Assembly: GCF_003589925.1 (NCBI RefSeq)
Contig: NZ_CP032382.1
Span: forward strand, 806,001 to 870,000
Length of the DNA: 64,000 nt
Source of the DNA: Chryseolinea soli
GTDB taxonomy: Bacteria; Bacteroidota; Bacteroidia; Cytophagales; Cyclobacteriaceae
Direction: 5' to 3'
The translations under genes and the position numbers were made by a program. The notes beneath the pieces are model-generated. The model was not told the origin of the DNA. It did no database searches and worked only from the letters and a program-made list of their open reading frames with translations. This document shows, piece by piece, positions 25,227 through 33,465 of the stretch (position 1 is its first letter; each line of letters opens with the position of its first letter).

Positions 25227-26858
25227 TTAATTCCCTCGCGCCCGGGAGGGTGCGCTTTGACCTGGGATGTTCATGGGTTGTGCGGGTTTTATCTTATCAT
25301 AGTCCACCACACCCGTTCGTTCCACCCACTGGAAATATTCCACCGACAGTTCGTTGACCACCGCCGGAAATTTCGCGGCCACATCGGTGGTTTCCCCACG
25401 GTCGGTTTCCAGGTCGTAGAGTTCCCAGGTGTAGCTGGGAAAAGTAGACACCAGTTTCCATTTTCCTTTGTGAACGGCGCGGTTGCCGGCGCGCTCCCAG
25501 AAGAGGGGCTCACCGCGATTCACTTCCGTGGCTTGTCCAAACAAAACCGGCGTCAGGCTTTTGCCGACCAACGCGTTGGATTTTACATTGTGATAGTTGG
25601 CGGGATAGGCTGCCTTCGCCAATTCATAAAAGGTTGGCGCGATGTCGATGAGGTGTCCGGTGCCTTTCACCAACGTGCCGGCTTTGATTTTTTTCGGATA
25701 CCAGGCAATGAACGGCGAGCTGATGCCCCCTTCGTGCATGTTGTTCTTGTAGTGACGCAGCGGTGTGTTGCTGACATTGGCCCAGGGTTGCTCCTGGTAG
25801 TCGTATGAACCGGGTGTGCCGATCGGGCCTGAGTTGCGCGTTGGCTTGCGGGCGTTGCTGGCATAACCGCCTTGTGCGCCGTTATCGGAAATGAAAACGA
25901 TGAGGGTATTGTCGTCTTTTTTCAGTTCCTTCAATTTGTTCAGCAACCGCGCGATGCTTTGGTCTACGCGGTCGAGCATCGCCGCATAAACTTCCATCTT
26001 GGCTTTCCAAAGTTGTTTCTGATCGTAGGTAAGATTGTCCCACACGGGCACATCCGGATCGCGGTCGGCCACGCGTTGGCCTGCGGGCAAAATGCCCAGT
26101 TCGCGTTGACGCGTGATGCGCTGTTGCCGCAAGGAGTCCCATCCGATGTCATACCGGCCTTTGTACTTCGCGATGTCTTCCGGCAATGCCTGGAGTGGCC
26201 AGTGTGGCGCGTTGAAGGCCACGTATAAAAAGAACGGTTTGTTCAGTTTATTTTGTTCGGTTAAAAATTCGAGCGCGTTGTCGGTGATCGTATTGGTGAG
26301 GTATTCACCGGGCTTCAACTTTTCCTTCTTATTGTTCTTGACCAACACCACCGGGTCGGCCTTTCCATAGGTGCCAATATCAAAATAGTCACTGGCGCCG
26401 GGAATGAATCCGTAGAACTGATCGAAGCCGCGTTGGTTCGGCCACGCCAGGCTGTCCTTGCCCAAATGCGACTTGCCCGACATCAATGTGCTGTAGCCGC
26501 TGGCCTTCAGCACTTCCGCCAGGGTGAGCGACTCTTTATTGAGAAAACCCTGATAGGCCGGCAACCCAAGATTCACATCGAAATAACCCATGCCCGCACG
26601 GTGAGGGTATTGGCCCGTGAGCAAAGAAGCCCGCGTCGGCGCACAAATGGAGTTGTTATAAAATTCTCGAAAACGAATGCCCTCCGCCGCCAGCTTGTCC
26701 AGTGTGGGAGTTTGTATTTCCGATCCGTATGCGCCGATATCGGAATAGCCCATGTCGTCCACCATGATAAGGATCAGGTTGGGCGGTTGGGTTTTCTGTG
26801 CGTGTGCAAAAGCGCAGGACAATAGAATGAAAAGGGAGGCGGCAAAGCGTTTGTTCAT
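25227..26858 (-). CDS. Arylsulfatase (formylglycine-dependent), operon A
   Basis: About 543 aa with signal peptide (MNKRFAASLFILLSCAFAHA). Family S1 sulfatase motifs: metal ligands LIMVDDMGYSD, formylglycine site ICAPTRASLLTG (Cys in CxPxR), MSGKSHLG, NAPHWPLQA and FISDNGAQGG. It hydrolyses sulfate esters in the periplasm after Cys is converted to formylglycine, presumably by the FGE-type enzyme encoded 28 bp upstream. Last gene of the operon starting at 30258. Substrate not predictable; cluster context suggests sulfur acquisition. Confidence 0.93.
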   Translation of the reverse strand: MNKRFAASLFILLSCAFAHAQKTQPPNLILIMVDDMGYSDIGAYGSEIQTPTLDKLAAEGIRFREFYNNSICAPTRASLLTGQYPHRAGMGYFDVNLGLPAYQGFLNKESLTLAEVLKASGYSTLMSGKSHLGKDSLAWPNQRGFDQFYGFIPGASDYFDIGTYGKADPVVLVKNNKKEKLKPGEYLTNTITDNALEFLTEQNKLNKPFFLYVAFNAPHWPLQALPEDIAKYKGRYDIGWDSLRQQRITRQRELGILPAGQRVADRDPDVPVWDNLTYDQKQLWKAKMEVYAAMLDRVDQSIARLLNKLKELKKDDNTLIVFISDNGAQGGYASNARKPTRNSGPIGTPGSYDYQEQPWANVSNTPLRHYKNNMHEGGISSPFIAWYPKKIKAGTLVKGTGHLIDIAPTFYELAKAAYPANYHNVKSNALVGKSLTPVLFGQATEVNRGEPLFWERAGNRAVHKGKWKLVSTFPSYTWELYDLETDRGETTDVAAKFPAVVNELSVEYFQWVERTGVVDYDKIKPAQPMNIPGQSAPSRARGN

Positions 26859-26886
26859 AGTGGGTTTCAAAAAAGAGCGTTAATGA

Positions 26887-27753
26887 TCAGATATCCTTCG
26901 CGCATCGAAAGCCGATGTGCACCATAGACGATTCGGGCGTTGACGATGACCGTCCCGTTACCTGGAAGCCATGACATACCATGGGATCGCACAGGAAAGA
27001 ACCTCCGCGTGTGACCTTGCGCAGGGCCGGATCCATTTCGGCGTCGCGTCCCTGAGGCTGAATGTCATCGGAGCACCATTGCCAAACGTTGCCCCCCATG
27101 TCCGTGAGGCCGATCTTGTTTGCGCCAAATGCGCCTACCGGTGACGTTGTGGCATAGCCGTCTTCCACGGTGTTGTAGGCGGGGAAGCTGCCTTGCCAGG
27201 TGTTGGCTTTGTATTTGCCGGCCACCACAAGATCTTGTCCCCAGGTGTATTGCTGCCGCGAGTTCTCACCGTTCTTGGCCGCGTGCTCCCACTCCCATTG
27301 GGTGGGGAGCCGTTTGCCTTTCCACCGGGCGTAGGCTACGGCGTCGTTCCAGGAGACCTGTGTCACGGGATGATTGGGTTGTGCCTTGGATTTGTCTCTT
27401 CCAAAGGGATAGTGATAGTCGGCGCCATCGATCAGTGTCCAGCCATGGGCAGCGGCATCGAAGACACCGCCATTGCCAAATCGCTGCGCTTCCGTTACGT
27501 AGTGCGTGGCCTTCACGAATTCGTCGAACTGCGCAACGGTCACCAGGTTTTTATCCAGCAGGAAAGATTTGATCTTCACTTCTTTGTTGGCTTTGGTGAC
27601 CGGGTCGGTGGTGTAGAGCGTTCCGCCTTTTACAAGGGCCATATCTTTTGTTTCAAGCCGTGTGAAGGCAAAGAAAAGAACGGAGCCGGCCAGGATTGCC
27701 ACCGACAAAAGGGCCACGTTTGGCTGCTTATGCTTCTTGAATGAAAGATTCAT
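26887..27753 (-). CDS. Formylglycine-generating sulfatase-modifying enzyme (FGE/SUMF1 family)
   Basis: 288 aa with an N-terminal hydrophobic helix (VALLSVAILAGSVLFFAF) that exports or anchors it in the periplasm. FGE-sulfatase fold landmarks: HPVTQVSWNDAVAYARWKGKRLPTQWEWEHAA, GLTDMGGNVWQWCSDD and TRGGSFLCDPMVC. The last segment has C255 and C260, spaced as the two catalytic cysteines Cys336/Cys341 of human FGE, so it should be catalytically competent (copper-dependent oxidation of sulfatase Cys). It is the only sulfatase-maturation gene in the window and may serve all six sulfatases. Confidence 0.9.
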   Translation of the reverse strand: MNLSFKKHKQPNVALLSVAILAGSVLFFAFTRLETKDMALVKGGTLYTTDPVTKANKEVKIKSFLLDKNLVTVAQFDEFVKATHYVTEAQRFGNGGVFDAAAHGWTLIDGADYHYPFGRDKSKAQPNHPVTQVSWNDAVAYARWKGKRLPTQWEWEHAAKNGENSRQQYTWGQDLVVAGKYKANTWQGSFPAYNTVEDGYATTSPVGAFGANKIGLTDMGGNVWQWCSDDIQPQGRDAEMDPALRKVTRGGSFLCDPMVCHGFQVTGRSSSTPESSMVHIGFRCAKDI

Positions 27754-27778
27754 GCGTGTCTGACTAAGATAATCAATT

Positions 27779-28777
27779 TTAAGGGTTGTTGCTGGCCGTC
27801 TTGGAAGTGCGCCGTGTCTTCATCAGGTTGTCAGCGCCTTCGCACGAAGAAGCCGACAGCGTCTTGAAGGTCGCGCCGGCAAGCGCGCGTTGTGCCTGGA
27901 GCGTTTGGTCATCGAACGAGAGAAAGCCCAGTGCGTGGCTGAATTGCTGACCTTGGGTGAGCGCCCAGTGCAGGAAAATTCCCGCGGCCACGTTGGATGA
28001 GTTTTTGTTGAACAGGAAGTTTACATTTTCGGTCACAAATTTATCGTTGTTGGTTTTCTCAACATAGGCGATCACTTCGTCCAGCGAGCCATACACTTGT
28101 TCTTCTTTGTCGACTTTACCATTCTCGTTCAAATCCAGGGGAATGACCGCCAGGCCTTCCACGACCTTGCGGGTGTTCACATCATAGATGAAGCCGAGGT
28201 TGTTGAACGAGATGCCGTTCACATCCGCCTTCACCGCCTTGGCCAGGTCCTGGTCGTCGCCTTTCACGCCGACACCTTGAATGGTCTTGGGGTCGTGATC
28301 GAAATGGGCGGCAAACGTTTTTGCAGCGCAGGCAGGTTTTTCGCGTGTGTACAGCGTGATGGGCGAAGGATTTTGTGACGACGCAAAGAACGTTGGCGTT
28401 TCCGGGGTGAAGTACAGTTTCCTGAAATCGGCCTCACTAAATCCGCGCGCCTGCAGTTGCGCAAGATCGGCGCGTTTGCTGTTGGCTACCGGCAGTTGTA
28501 CGTAGCGCGTAAACGCTACACCGCCACGGGTCTCTGTCAGCTCTTTGTCGGTTAATGCGTAGGCAGCAATCGAAAAGTCGATGCTGTCGGCCGGCGCAGA
28601 GGGGGCAATGGAGACCTGGATGTTGGGATACACTTTTTTAAATTCCGCTATCCATGTATTGATCAACGGATAGGCCAGGCGCGTGCCGCGAATTTTCACG
28701 ATGCCGCTTTCTTTTTGTTGCCCAAAGGCAAACGAAATGCTCATGAGGAGCAAGAGCAGGATTCCGTATTTTTTCAT
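27779..28777 (-). CDS. Orphan PstS-like periplasmic oxyanion-binding protein with EF-hand loop, operon A
   Basis: About 332 aa, signal peptide MKKYGILLLLLMSISFAFGQ. The start IVKIRGTRLAYPLINTWIAEF and later segments resemble PstS-type phosphate/sulfate-binding proteins. Residues 215-226 (DLNENGKVDKEE) form a perfect 12-residue EF-hand calcium loop. No ABC permease or ATPase gene is anywhere near, so it may buffer or deliver sulfate, or act as a sensor. It is homologous to the protein at 46255-47187, and both sit in sulfatase operons. I use the Met at 28777 for a clean signal peptide; the frame is open to 28846. Confidence 0.75.
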   Translation of the reverse strand: MKKYGILLLLLMSISFAFGQQKESGIVKIRGTRLAYPLINTWIAEFKKVYPNIQVSIAPSAPADSIDFSIAAYALTDKELTETRGGVAFTRYVQLPVANSKRADLAQLQARGFSEADFRKLYFTPETPTFFASSQNPSPITLYTREKPACAAKTFAAHFDHDPKTIQGVGVKGDDQDLAKAVKADVNGISFNNLGFIYDVNTRKVVEGLAVIPLDLNENGKVDKEEQVYGSLDEVIAYVEKTNNDKFVTENVNFLFNKNSSNVAAGIFLHWALTQGQQFSHALGFLSFDDQTLQAQRALAGATFKTLSASSCEGADNLMKTRRTSKTASNNP

Positions 28778-28845
28778 ATTGACTTTGATTAAGGGTTTAT
28801 ATTTCTTTTGATTGATGTTCATGTTAAGGCTCCGGTACGCATTCA

Positions 28846-30258
28846 TTATTTAAAAGTATAGGCATCTGCCTTTGCTTTGAGTTGCCGCACAATGTCGGGA
28901 TGTTCGGACGCCACGTCGTGCTGTTCGGCGGGATCGGTTTCCAGGTCGAACAACAAACCCGCTACGGCTGGTGTACCCGTCTTCACACCCGGAAAACGGT
29001 TTGCTTTGGGTTGCTCAAACGGTGCCAGGATGGTCACGCCATCGGGAAGCCGCGGATCGACCCAATTTTCATCGGATGGCAACTGCGCCGACTCCGGCGA
29101 CAATACGTGGAGCTTCCACTTGCCGCTCCGGACGGTTTGCAGTTTGTCGTTGTAAAAAGAGAACAACGCTTCGTGTGGCGATTTTGCAGAAGAGGTGAAC
29201 AAGCTGAAAATGTCGCGACCATCCAACACATGATCTTTCGGAAGACTCAGCCCCGCTGCTTTCACGAGCGTGGGAAAGAGATCAATCACCCCGGCGGCTT
29301 CGGCGCTCACATGTCCCGGCGCAATGTGGCCCTTCCATTTCACCAACAAGGGGACGCGTATGCCTCCCTCCCAGTTCTGCGATTTCATGCCGCGCAGTCC
29401 GCCCGTGGAGCCTCCAAACCAGGGGCCGTTGTCGGAGAGAAAGATGACGATCGTGTTTTCTTCCAGGTGCGCTTCCGCGAGCTTCTTCAGGACCTCTCCT
29501 ACCGACCAATCCAGTTCGCGCATGGCGTCGGCATACACGTCATCTTTGGTTTGCGGTGTATAGAATTCTTCCGAAGGACTCAACGGCTTGTGAGGCATCG
29601 CCTGGGGAAGATACAGGAAGAAGGGTTTGTCTTTGTGCTGATCGATGAACGACAAAGCGGCCTGCGTGTAGCGTTTGGTGAGCGTGGTTTGAACGACGGG
29701 ATATTCGACAACCTTGTCGTTTTCCATGAGCAGCACCGGTCGCATATCGTTGGAGTAGGGAATACCAAAATATTCATCGAAGCCATGCCGCGTGGGAAAG
29801 AACCGGGGTTTATGGCCGAGGTGCCATTTGCCGATGATCTTGGTGGCGTATCTCGAGGTCTTGAAGACTTCGCTCAACAACAATTGATCATCGCCAATGC
29901 CGATGTCGTCGCCGCCGCGGAAGGTCTGAAAGCTGCTGTTTACTTTCTCAGGATTGGGATTGAGAATAAGGCCGTGACGCAACGGATACCGGCCCGTGAG
30001 CAGGGACGCTCGCGTCGGCGCGCAATAAGGCGTGGGTGTATAGAAGTGTGTGAGCTTGGCGCCCTCGGCGGCCAGCTTGTCGATGTTGGGTGTTTGCCAT
30101 CCCGGGGAGCCAAAGGATGACAAATCACCGTATCCGAGGTCATCGGCCAGGATGAGCACGACGTTGGGACGGCGTGTAGCCCCCACGGATTGGGCTTGGC
30201 TGGCGATGCCCGCGGTTTCGAGGACAACGATCAACAGAAAATACAGATGCAATTTCAT
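28846..30258 (-). CDS. Sulfatase (formylglycine-dependent), first gene of operon A
   Basis: 470 aa with a signal peptide (LHLYFLLIVVLETAGIASQAQ). Motifs: LILADDLGYGDLSSFG, formylglycine site YCAPTRASLLTGRYPLRHG, IIGKWHLGH, QAMPHKPLSP, FLSDNGPWFGG. It is a periplasmic S1-type sulfatase. The gene starts 63 bp after the stop of the Cys-run leader ORF (30322-30414), so its translation or transcription is likely under that leader. A second Met one codon upstream (30261) is an equivalent start. Confidence 0.93.
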   Translation of the reverse strand: MKLHLYFLLIVVLETAGIASQAQSVGATRRPNVVLILADDLGYGDLSSFGSPGWQTPNIDKLAAEGAKLTHFYTPTPYCAPTRASLLTGRYPLRHGLILNPNPEKVNSSFQTFRGGDDIGIGDDQLLLSEVFKTSRYATKIIGKWHLGHKPRFFPTRHGFDEYFGIPYSNDMRPVLLMENDKVVEYPVVQTTLTKRYTQAALSFIDQHKDKPFFLYLPQAMPHKPLSPSEEFYTPQTKDDVYADAMRELDWSVGEVLKKLAEAHLEENTIVIFLSDNGPWFGGSTGGLRGMKSQNWEGGIRVPLLVKWKGHIAPGHVSAEAAGVIDLFPTLVKAAGLSLPKDHVLDGRDIFSLFTSSAKSPHEALFSFYNDKLQTVRSGKWKLHVLSPESAQLPSDENWVDPRLPDGVTILAPFEQPKANRFPGVKTGTPAVAGLLFDLETDPAEQHDVASEHPDIVRQLKAKADAYTFK

Positions 30259-30321
30259 CAAAAGGCGATTTCAAAATGTGGTGGAGATAGATCAGGATGC
30301 GTGTTTGGCGCAGGGAAAGCG

Positions 30322-30414
30322 TCAACAACAACATCCCGGGGCGGGGGCATGTCGTGGCGCTGCCGAAAGGTTTATCGCAGCGACAATGGATATACGCGTG
30401 ATGATTTCCACCAT
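30322..30414 (-). CDS. Leader peptide ending in Cys-Cys-Cys-stop, upstream of sulfatase operon A
   Basis: Read leftward, ATG at 30414 opens 30 codons beginning MVEIITRISIVAA and ending APAPGCCC, with TGA immediately after the three TGT codons (30322-30324). It lies in the transcribed leader between the promoter (30512-30541) and the sulfatase start (30258). The same design (short ORF, Cys run, stop) occurs before operon B. Such a peptide could sense charged tRNA-Cys by ribosome stalling. The ORF is seen; that it is translated and regulatory is inference. Confidence 0.55.
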   Translation of the reverse strand: MVEIITRISIVAAINLSAAPRHAPAPGCCC

Positions 30415-30470
30415 GTGAAGGAATGTTGAGTGACAGGCAAACTGCCCGGAAATCGCTCCCGGAGCAGGCG

Positions 30471-30496
30471 GAGATCAATCTGGTGGCATTGATCTC
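30471..30496 (-). promoter_or_regulatory. Leader hairpin with CCACCA loop, operon A
   Basis: GAGATCAAT (30471-30479) and ATTGATCTC (30488-30496) are perfect 9-bp arms; the transcribed-strand loop reads GCCACCAG. It falls in the first ~40 nt of the predicted transcript. Operon B has two similar hairpins (47566-47617) with CCCACCA loops. It may be an RNA regulatory stem or a DNA operator. Confidence 0.5.
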
Positions 30497-30541
30497 TACT
30501 AATCCTATAGACAAAAATAGCAATGTATTGCCTATAAGCAA
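30495..30541 (-). promoter_or_regulatory. Promoter and conserved sulfur-operon element, operon A
   Basis: On the leftward strand a TTG (complement of 30539-30541) is followed after 19 nt by TATTTTTG (complement of 30512-30519), the Bacteroidota TTTG/TAnnTTTG promoter. Overlapping its downstream edge is a 21-nt block (30495-30515) that is 19/21 identical to 47622-47642 before operon B (shared core CTACTWATYCTATAGACAAA on the + strand). The block contains an imperfect dyad TCTA-N9-TAGA over the expected start site, as expected for a repressor operator. Confidence 0.65.
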
Positions 30542-30571
30542 TAGCCTCGAAAAGGAATTATTTTTTTGGCG

Positions 30572-30940
30572 CTAGACGGGGATGGCGGGACTCGCTTTTT
30601 GGGATGCTGCGCCCGTTCCTTCCGATGCATATTCGAAGCCCCAGTCTTTCAACGCGGTCAGCACCGGGATCAGGGCCTTTCCTTTGGGCGTGAGAAAGTA
30701 TTCCACATGTGGCGGGATCTCGGCATAGACGACGCGTTCGAGGATACCATCCCGTTCCAGCTCGCGAAGCTGTGTCGTCAGCATTTGGCGGCTGATGTGT
30801 TTCAGAATCATGCCCAGCTTTCCGAAGCGGTTAATGTCGTTGTTGATGAGGTGGATGATGAGGATTTTCCATTTCCCCCCGATCACGGCCATGGTTGACA
30901 CAACCGGGCAGTGTTCAACATCGTCTAAACTTATTTTCAT
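30572..30940 (-). CDS. HxlR-family winged-helix transcriptional regulator
   Basis: 122 aa with the HxlR core: HCPVVSTMAVIGGKWKILIIHLI, helix-turn-helix RFGKLGMILKHISRQMLTTQLRELERDGILER and wing VEYFLTPKGKALIPVLTAL. The N-terminal Cys (EHCPV) is the residue that senses electrophiles or oxidants in several HxlR members. It is divergent from the NmrA-like gene at 31064, its probable target. Its relation to the sulfatase operons on either side is unknown; it may just separate them. Confidence 0.92.
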   Translation of the reverse strand: MKISLDDVEHCPVVSTMAVIGGKWKILIIHLINNDINRFGKLGMILKHISRQMLTTQLRELERDGILERVVYAEIPPHVEYFLTPKGKALIPVLTALKDWGFEYASEGTGAASQKASPAIPV

Positions 30941-31063
30941 AATGCTTTCATTTTCAGCTTGAGTAAGAAAAAACTGACTACATCCGTTTTTGATACCTAC
31001 TTACATTTTAAAGACCGAAGCGGTACTCTTGCCTTACAATTTTCACCCAAAAAAAATTCTGTC

Positions 31064-31951
31064 ATGAAAAAATATGTTATCACCGGATCCCTGGGCCACA
31101 TCAACAAACCGCTTGTCGCCGGATTGATCCAAGCCAAGAAGGACGTAACCGTCATCACCCGCGACGCGGGTAAGGTCAAAGAAATTGAAGCGTTAGGGGC
31201 AAAAGCGCTGGTAGGGTCCGTCTCGGACCAGGCTTTTGTCAATCGTGCCTTTCGTGGCGCTGAGGTGGTCTACGCTATGATCCCTCCCCTCTGGCAAACC
31301 GACAACTGGCGGCAAGCCCAAGACGAAGTGGGTCATGCGTATGCGGATTCTATCAAAACGAATCGCGTTCCCTTTGTTGTGAATCTCAGCAGCGTTGGCG
31401 CACATTTAAGCGAAGGGTGTGGTCCGGTCAATGCGCTGCACGCGTTCGAAGCATCACTCAACCGCATCGACGGTCTGCATGTAAAACATCTGCGACCCGT
31501 TTCGTTCTACTACAATCTTTTAAACCAAATCGGCATGATCAAGGCGGCGGGCATTATGGGAAATAACTACGGTGGTCAAAAGATCGCCATGGTCCATACG
31601 AATGATATTGCCGAAGTTGCACTGGAAGAGTTGACACAACTTCAGTTCACCGCTCATTCGGTACGCTACATTGTGAGCGATCTGCGTACGGGCGACGAGA
31701 TCGCGCAGGTGTTGGGGGAAGCCACTGGCAAGAAATTTCCTTGGGTTGTTTTTTCCGACGAAGATCATTTGAAAGGGCTTTTGCAGGCCGGTATTCCGGC
31801 TAGCCACGCTATTCCTTTTGTCGAGATGGGCACCGCGCTCCGGACCGGAAGGATGCAGGAAGATTTATTGAAACATCTTCCCGCTCTTGCACCGACCAAA
31901 CTTGAGCAATTTGCCAAGGAATTCGCGGCCGCCTTTGCGGCCAGCAATTAA
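31064..31951 (+). CDS. NmrA-like NAD(P)-binding oxidoreductase/sensor
   Basis: 295 aa with a Rossmann start MKKYVITGSLGHINKPLVAGL (glycine-rich loop GSLGHI rather than strict GxxGxxG), VTVITRDAGKVKEIEALGAKALVGSVSD and VVYAMIPPLWQTDNW, as in the NmrA/atypical SDR family (quinone oxidoreductase 2-like). The longer frame from 30959 lacks family features, so I start at 31064. It is transcribed divergently from the HxlR regulator across ~120 bp, a common pair in which HxlR represses the oxidoreductase. Confidence 0.85.
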   Translation: MKKYVITGSLGHINKPLVAGLIQAKKDVTVITRDAGKVKEIEALGAKALVGSVSDQAFVNRAFRGAEVVYAMIPPLWQTDNWRQAQDEVGHAYADSIKTNRVPFVVNLSSVGAHLSEGCGPVNALHAFEASLNRIDGLHVKHLRPVSFYYNLLNQIGMIKAAGIMGNNYGGQKIAMVHTNDIAEVALEELTQLQFTAHSVRYIVSDLRTGDEIAQVLGEATGKKFPWVVFSDEDHLKGLLQAGIPASHAIPFVEMGTALRTGRMQEDLLKHLPALAPTKLEQFAKEFAAAFAASN

Positions 31952-31977
31952 CAGCCAGCACAAGTCTGCATATTCAA

Positions 31978-32019
31978 ACCGCCTTTCTATTCTCCGGACA
32001 AAGAGAAACGAAAGGCGGT
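31978..32019. terminator. Bidirectional terminator-like hairpin between convergent genes
   Basis: ACCGCCTTTC (31978-31987) and GAAAGGCGGT (32010-32019) pair perfectly, with an inner stem TTCTC/GAGAA (31990-31994, 32003-32007). It lies between the ends of the NmrA-like gene and operon B, so it can end both transcripts. Neither side has a long U-run. Confidence 0.7.
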
Positions 32020-32044
32020 CTATCTGCAATCAGTCACTCACTCC

Positions 32045-33442
32045 TCATTTGCTCCCTTGGCGTTGCTTTCGTTTCGCAATGTGACTGTCGTCTGATGGCA
32101 TACGCTGCACCAACGGCGGCGGTGTTTTCCCAAGCTTGTTTGTCGCCGCTTCCAGCGCTTTTAGCAAACCGGGCACAACATCATGTTTTTCTTTTAAGAC
32201 GTTTTGTTGCTCACCCACGTCGGTCCTCAGATTGAAGAGCAGCGTATCGTGAGCATTATCGGCCGTGACGGGTTGGTTTGGAGGGGCTGTCGCCGGAAAA
32301 ATGATTTTCCAGTCGCCCTTGCGAAACGCTTCGATCTTGCCGTTGTAGTAGTAGATGAACTCGTCGCCTTTGCGTTTGGCCTTACCGGTGAGCACAGCGG
32401 AGATGTCTTCGCCGTCGATTGGATTTTTAAATTTGTAATCCGCAGCGCCCGACAATTTTACGAACGTGGGAAAAATATCGAACATAAGCGCCAGGTCATT
32501 GTTCTCCGTTCCGGGCTTGATCGTTCCCGGCCAATAGAAAATCGCCGGCACACGCTGACCTCCTTCAAACGTAGTGCCCTTCCCATTGCGCAAAGGTTTG
32601 GCCGAGCCGCCCTCTATATCAAAGATCAACCAAGGCCCGTTGTCGCTGGTAAAAACCACGAGGGTGTTCTCCGCTAGGCCGGCCGTGTTCAACGCTTTCA
32701 CCACCTCCCCTACGCTCCAATCGATCTCCTCGATCACATCCCCATACAATCCGCGCTTCGACTTGCCCTCGAATGCGGGCGAAGCATACAGGGGCACGTG
32801 TGGCATCGAGTGTGCCAGGTAGAGAAAGAAAGGACCGTCCTTATGTTTGTTGATGAACTTGACCGACTCCTCGGTATAGGTTTTTGTGGTATAGTGCTGA
32901 TCGACCGAAAAATTCTCAACCGTGTTGCCGCGCAGGTACACCACACCTTGCATGTCGTTGCTATACGGTATGCCGAAGTATTCGTCGAAGCCTTGTTGCA
33001 GCGGCAGGTATTCGCGGTGATGGCCCAGGTGCCACTTACCGATGGCACCCGTGGCATAACCTTGTGTCTTCAATGCTTCCGCGATGGTAACCTCATCCGG
33101 CGAAAGCCCGGTGAAGCTTTCGGGAAAGAAAACGTGATCGATCCCCAACCGCTTTGGGTAACGGCCGGTCAGCAAACCGGCACGCGTCGGGCTGCATACC
33201 GGCGAGGGCGTGTAGAAGGACGTGAACTTGAGTCCACCCGAAGCCAGCTTGTCGATGTTGGGTGTACGGATGTCGGTGGCGCCATACGGGCCAACGTCAT
33301 TGTAGCCCATGTCGTCGCAGAGGATGAAGACGAAGTTTGTTTTTTTGGAGGCTGATTTCGGTTGGGCGCCGGTGCTGATCGCATGGGCCAATGACGCCAG
33401 CAGTAATGCGCCAATAACTATTTTTCGGGAGCGGGATTTCAT
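32045..33442 (-). CDS. Sulfatase (formylglycine-dependent), last gene of operon B
   Basis: About 465 aa with signal peptide (KIVIGALLLASLAHAISTGAQ). Motifs: FILCDDMGYNDVGPYG, formylglycine site VCSPTRAGLLTGRYPKRLG, AIGKWHLGHH, HSMPHVPLYAS, FTSDNGPWLIF. It is closely similar in layout to the sulfatase at 28846-30258 of operon A (both ~470 aa). I use the Met at 33442 (MKSRSRKIV); the frame opens at 33463. It follows the next sulfatase by 23 bp. Confidence 0.93.
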   Translation of the reverse strand: MKSRSRKIVIGALLLASLAHAISTGAQPKSASKKTNFVFILCDDMGYNDVGPYGATDIRTPNIDKLASGGLKFTSFYTPSPVCSPTRAGLLTGRYPKRLGIDHVFFPESFTGLSPDEVTIAEALKTQGYATGAIGKWHLGHHREYLPLQQGFDEYFGIPYSNDMQGVVYLRGNTVENFSVDQHYTTKTYTEESVKFINKHKDGPFFLYLAHSMPHVPLYASPAFEGKSKRGLYGDVIEEIDWSVGEVVKALNTAGLAENTLVVFTSDNGPWLIFDIEGGSAKPLRNGKGTTFEGGQRVPAIFYWPGTIKPGTENNDLALMFDIFPTFVKLSGAADYKFKNPIDGEDISAVLTGKAKRKGDEFIYYYNGKIEAFRKGDWKIIFPATAPPNQPVTADNAHDTLLFNLRTDVGEQQNVLKEKHDVVPGLLKALEAATNKLGKTPPPLVQRMPSDDSHIAKRKQRQGSK

Positions 33443-33465
33443 TTCTTTTCGGTGGTTTATCAAAG

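Noticed and set aside
28882..30120. 412-codon rightward frame opposite the sulfatase at 28846-30258
   Set aside because: Antisense of an unambiguous sulfatase with all active-site motifs; no features of its own.
30140..30541. 133-codon leftward frame spanning the whole leader of operon A
   Set aside because: It would run through the promoter box and into the sulfatase gene in another frame. The shorter ORF at 30322-30414 in a different frame, ending in Cys codons, fits the leader better.
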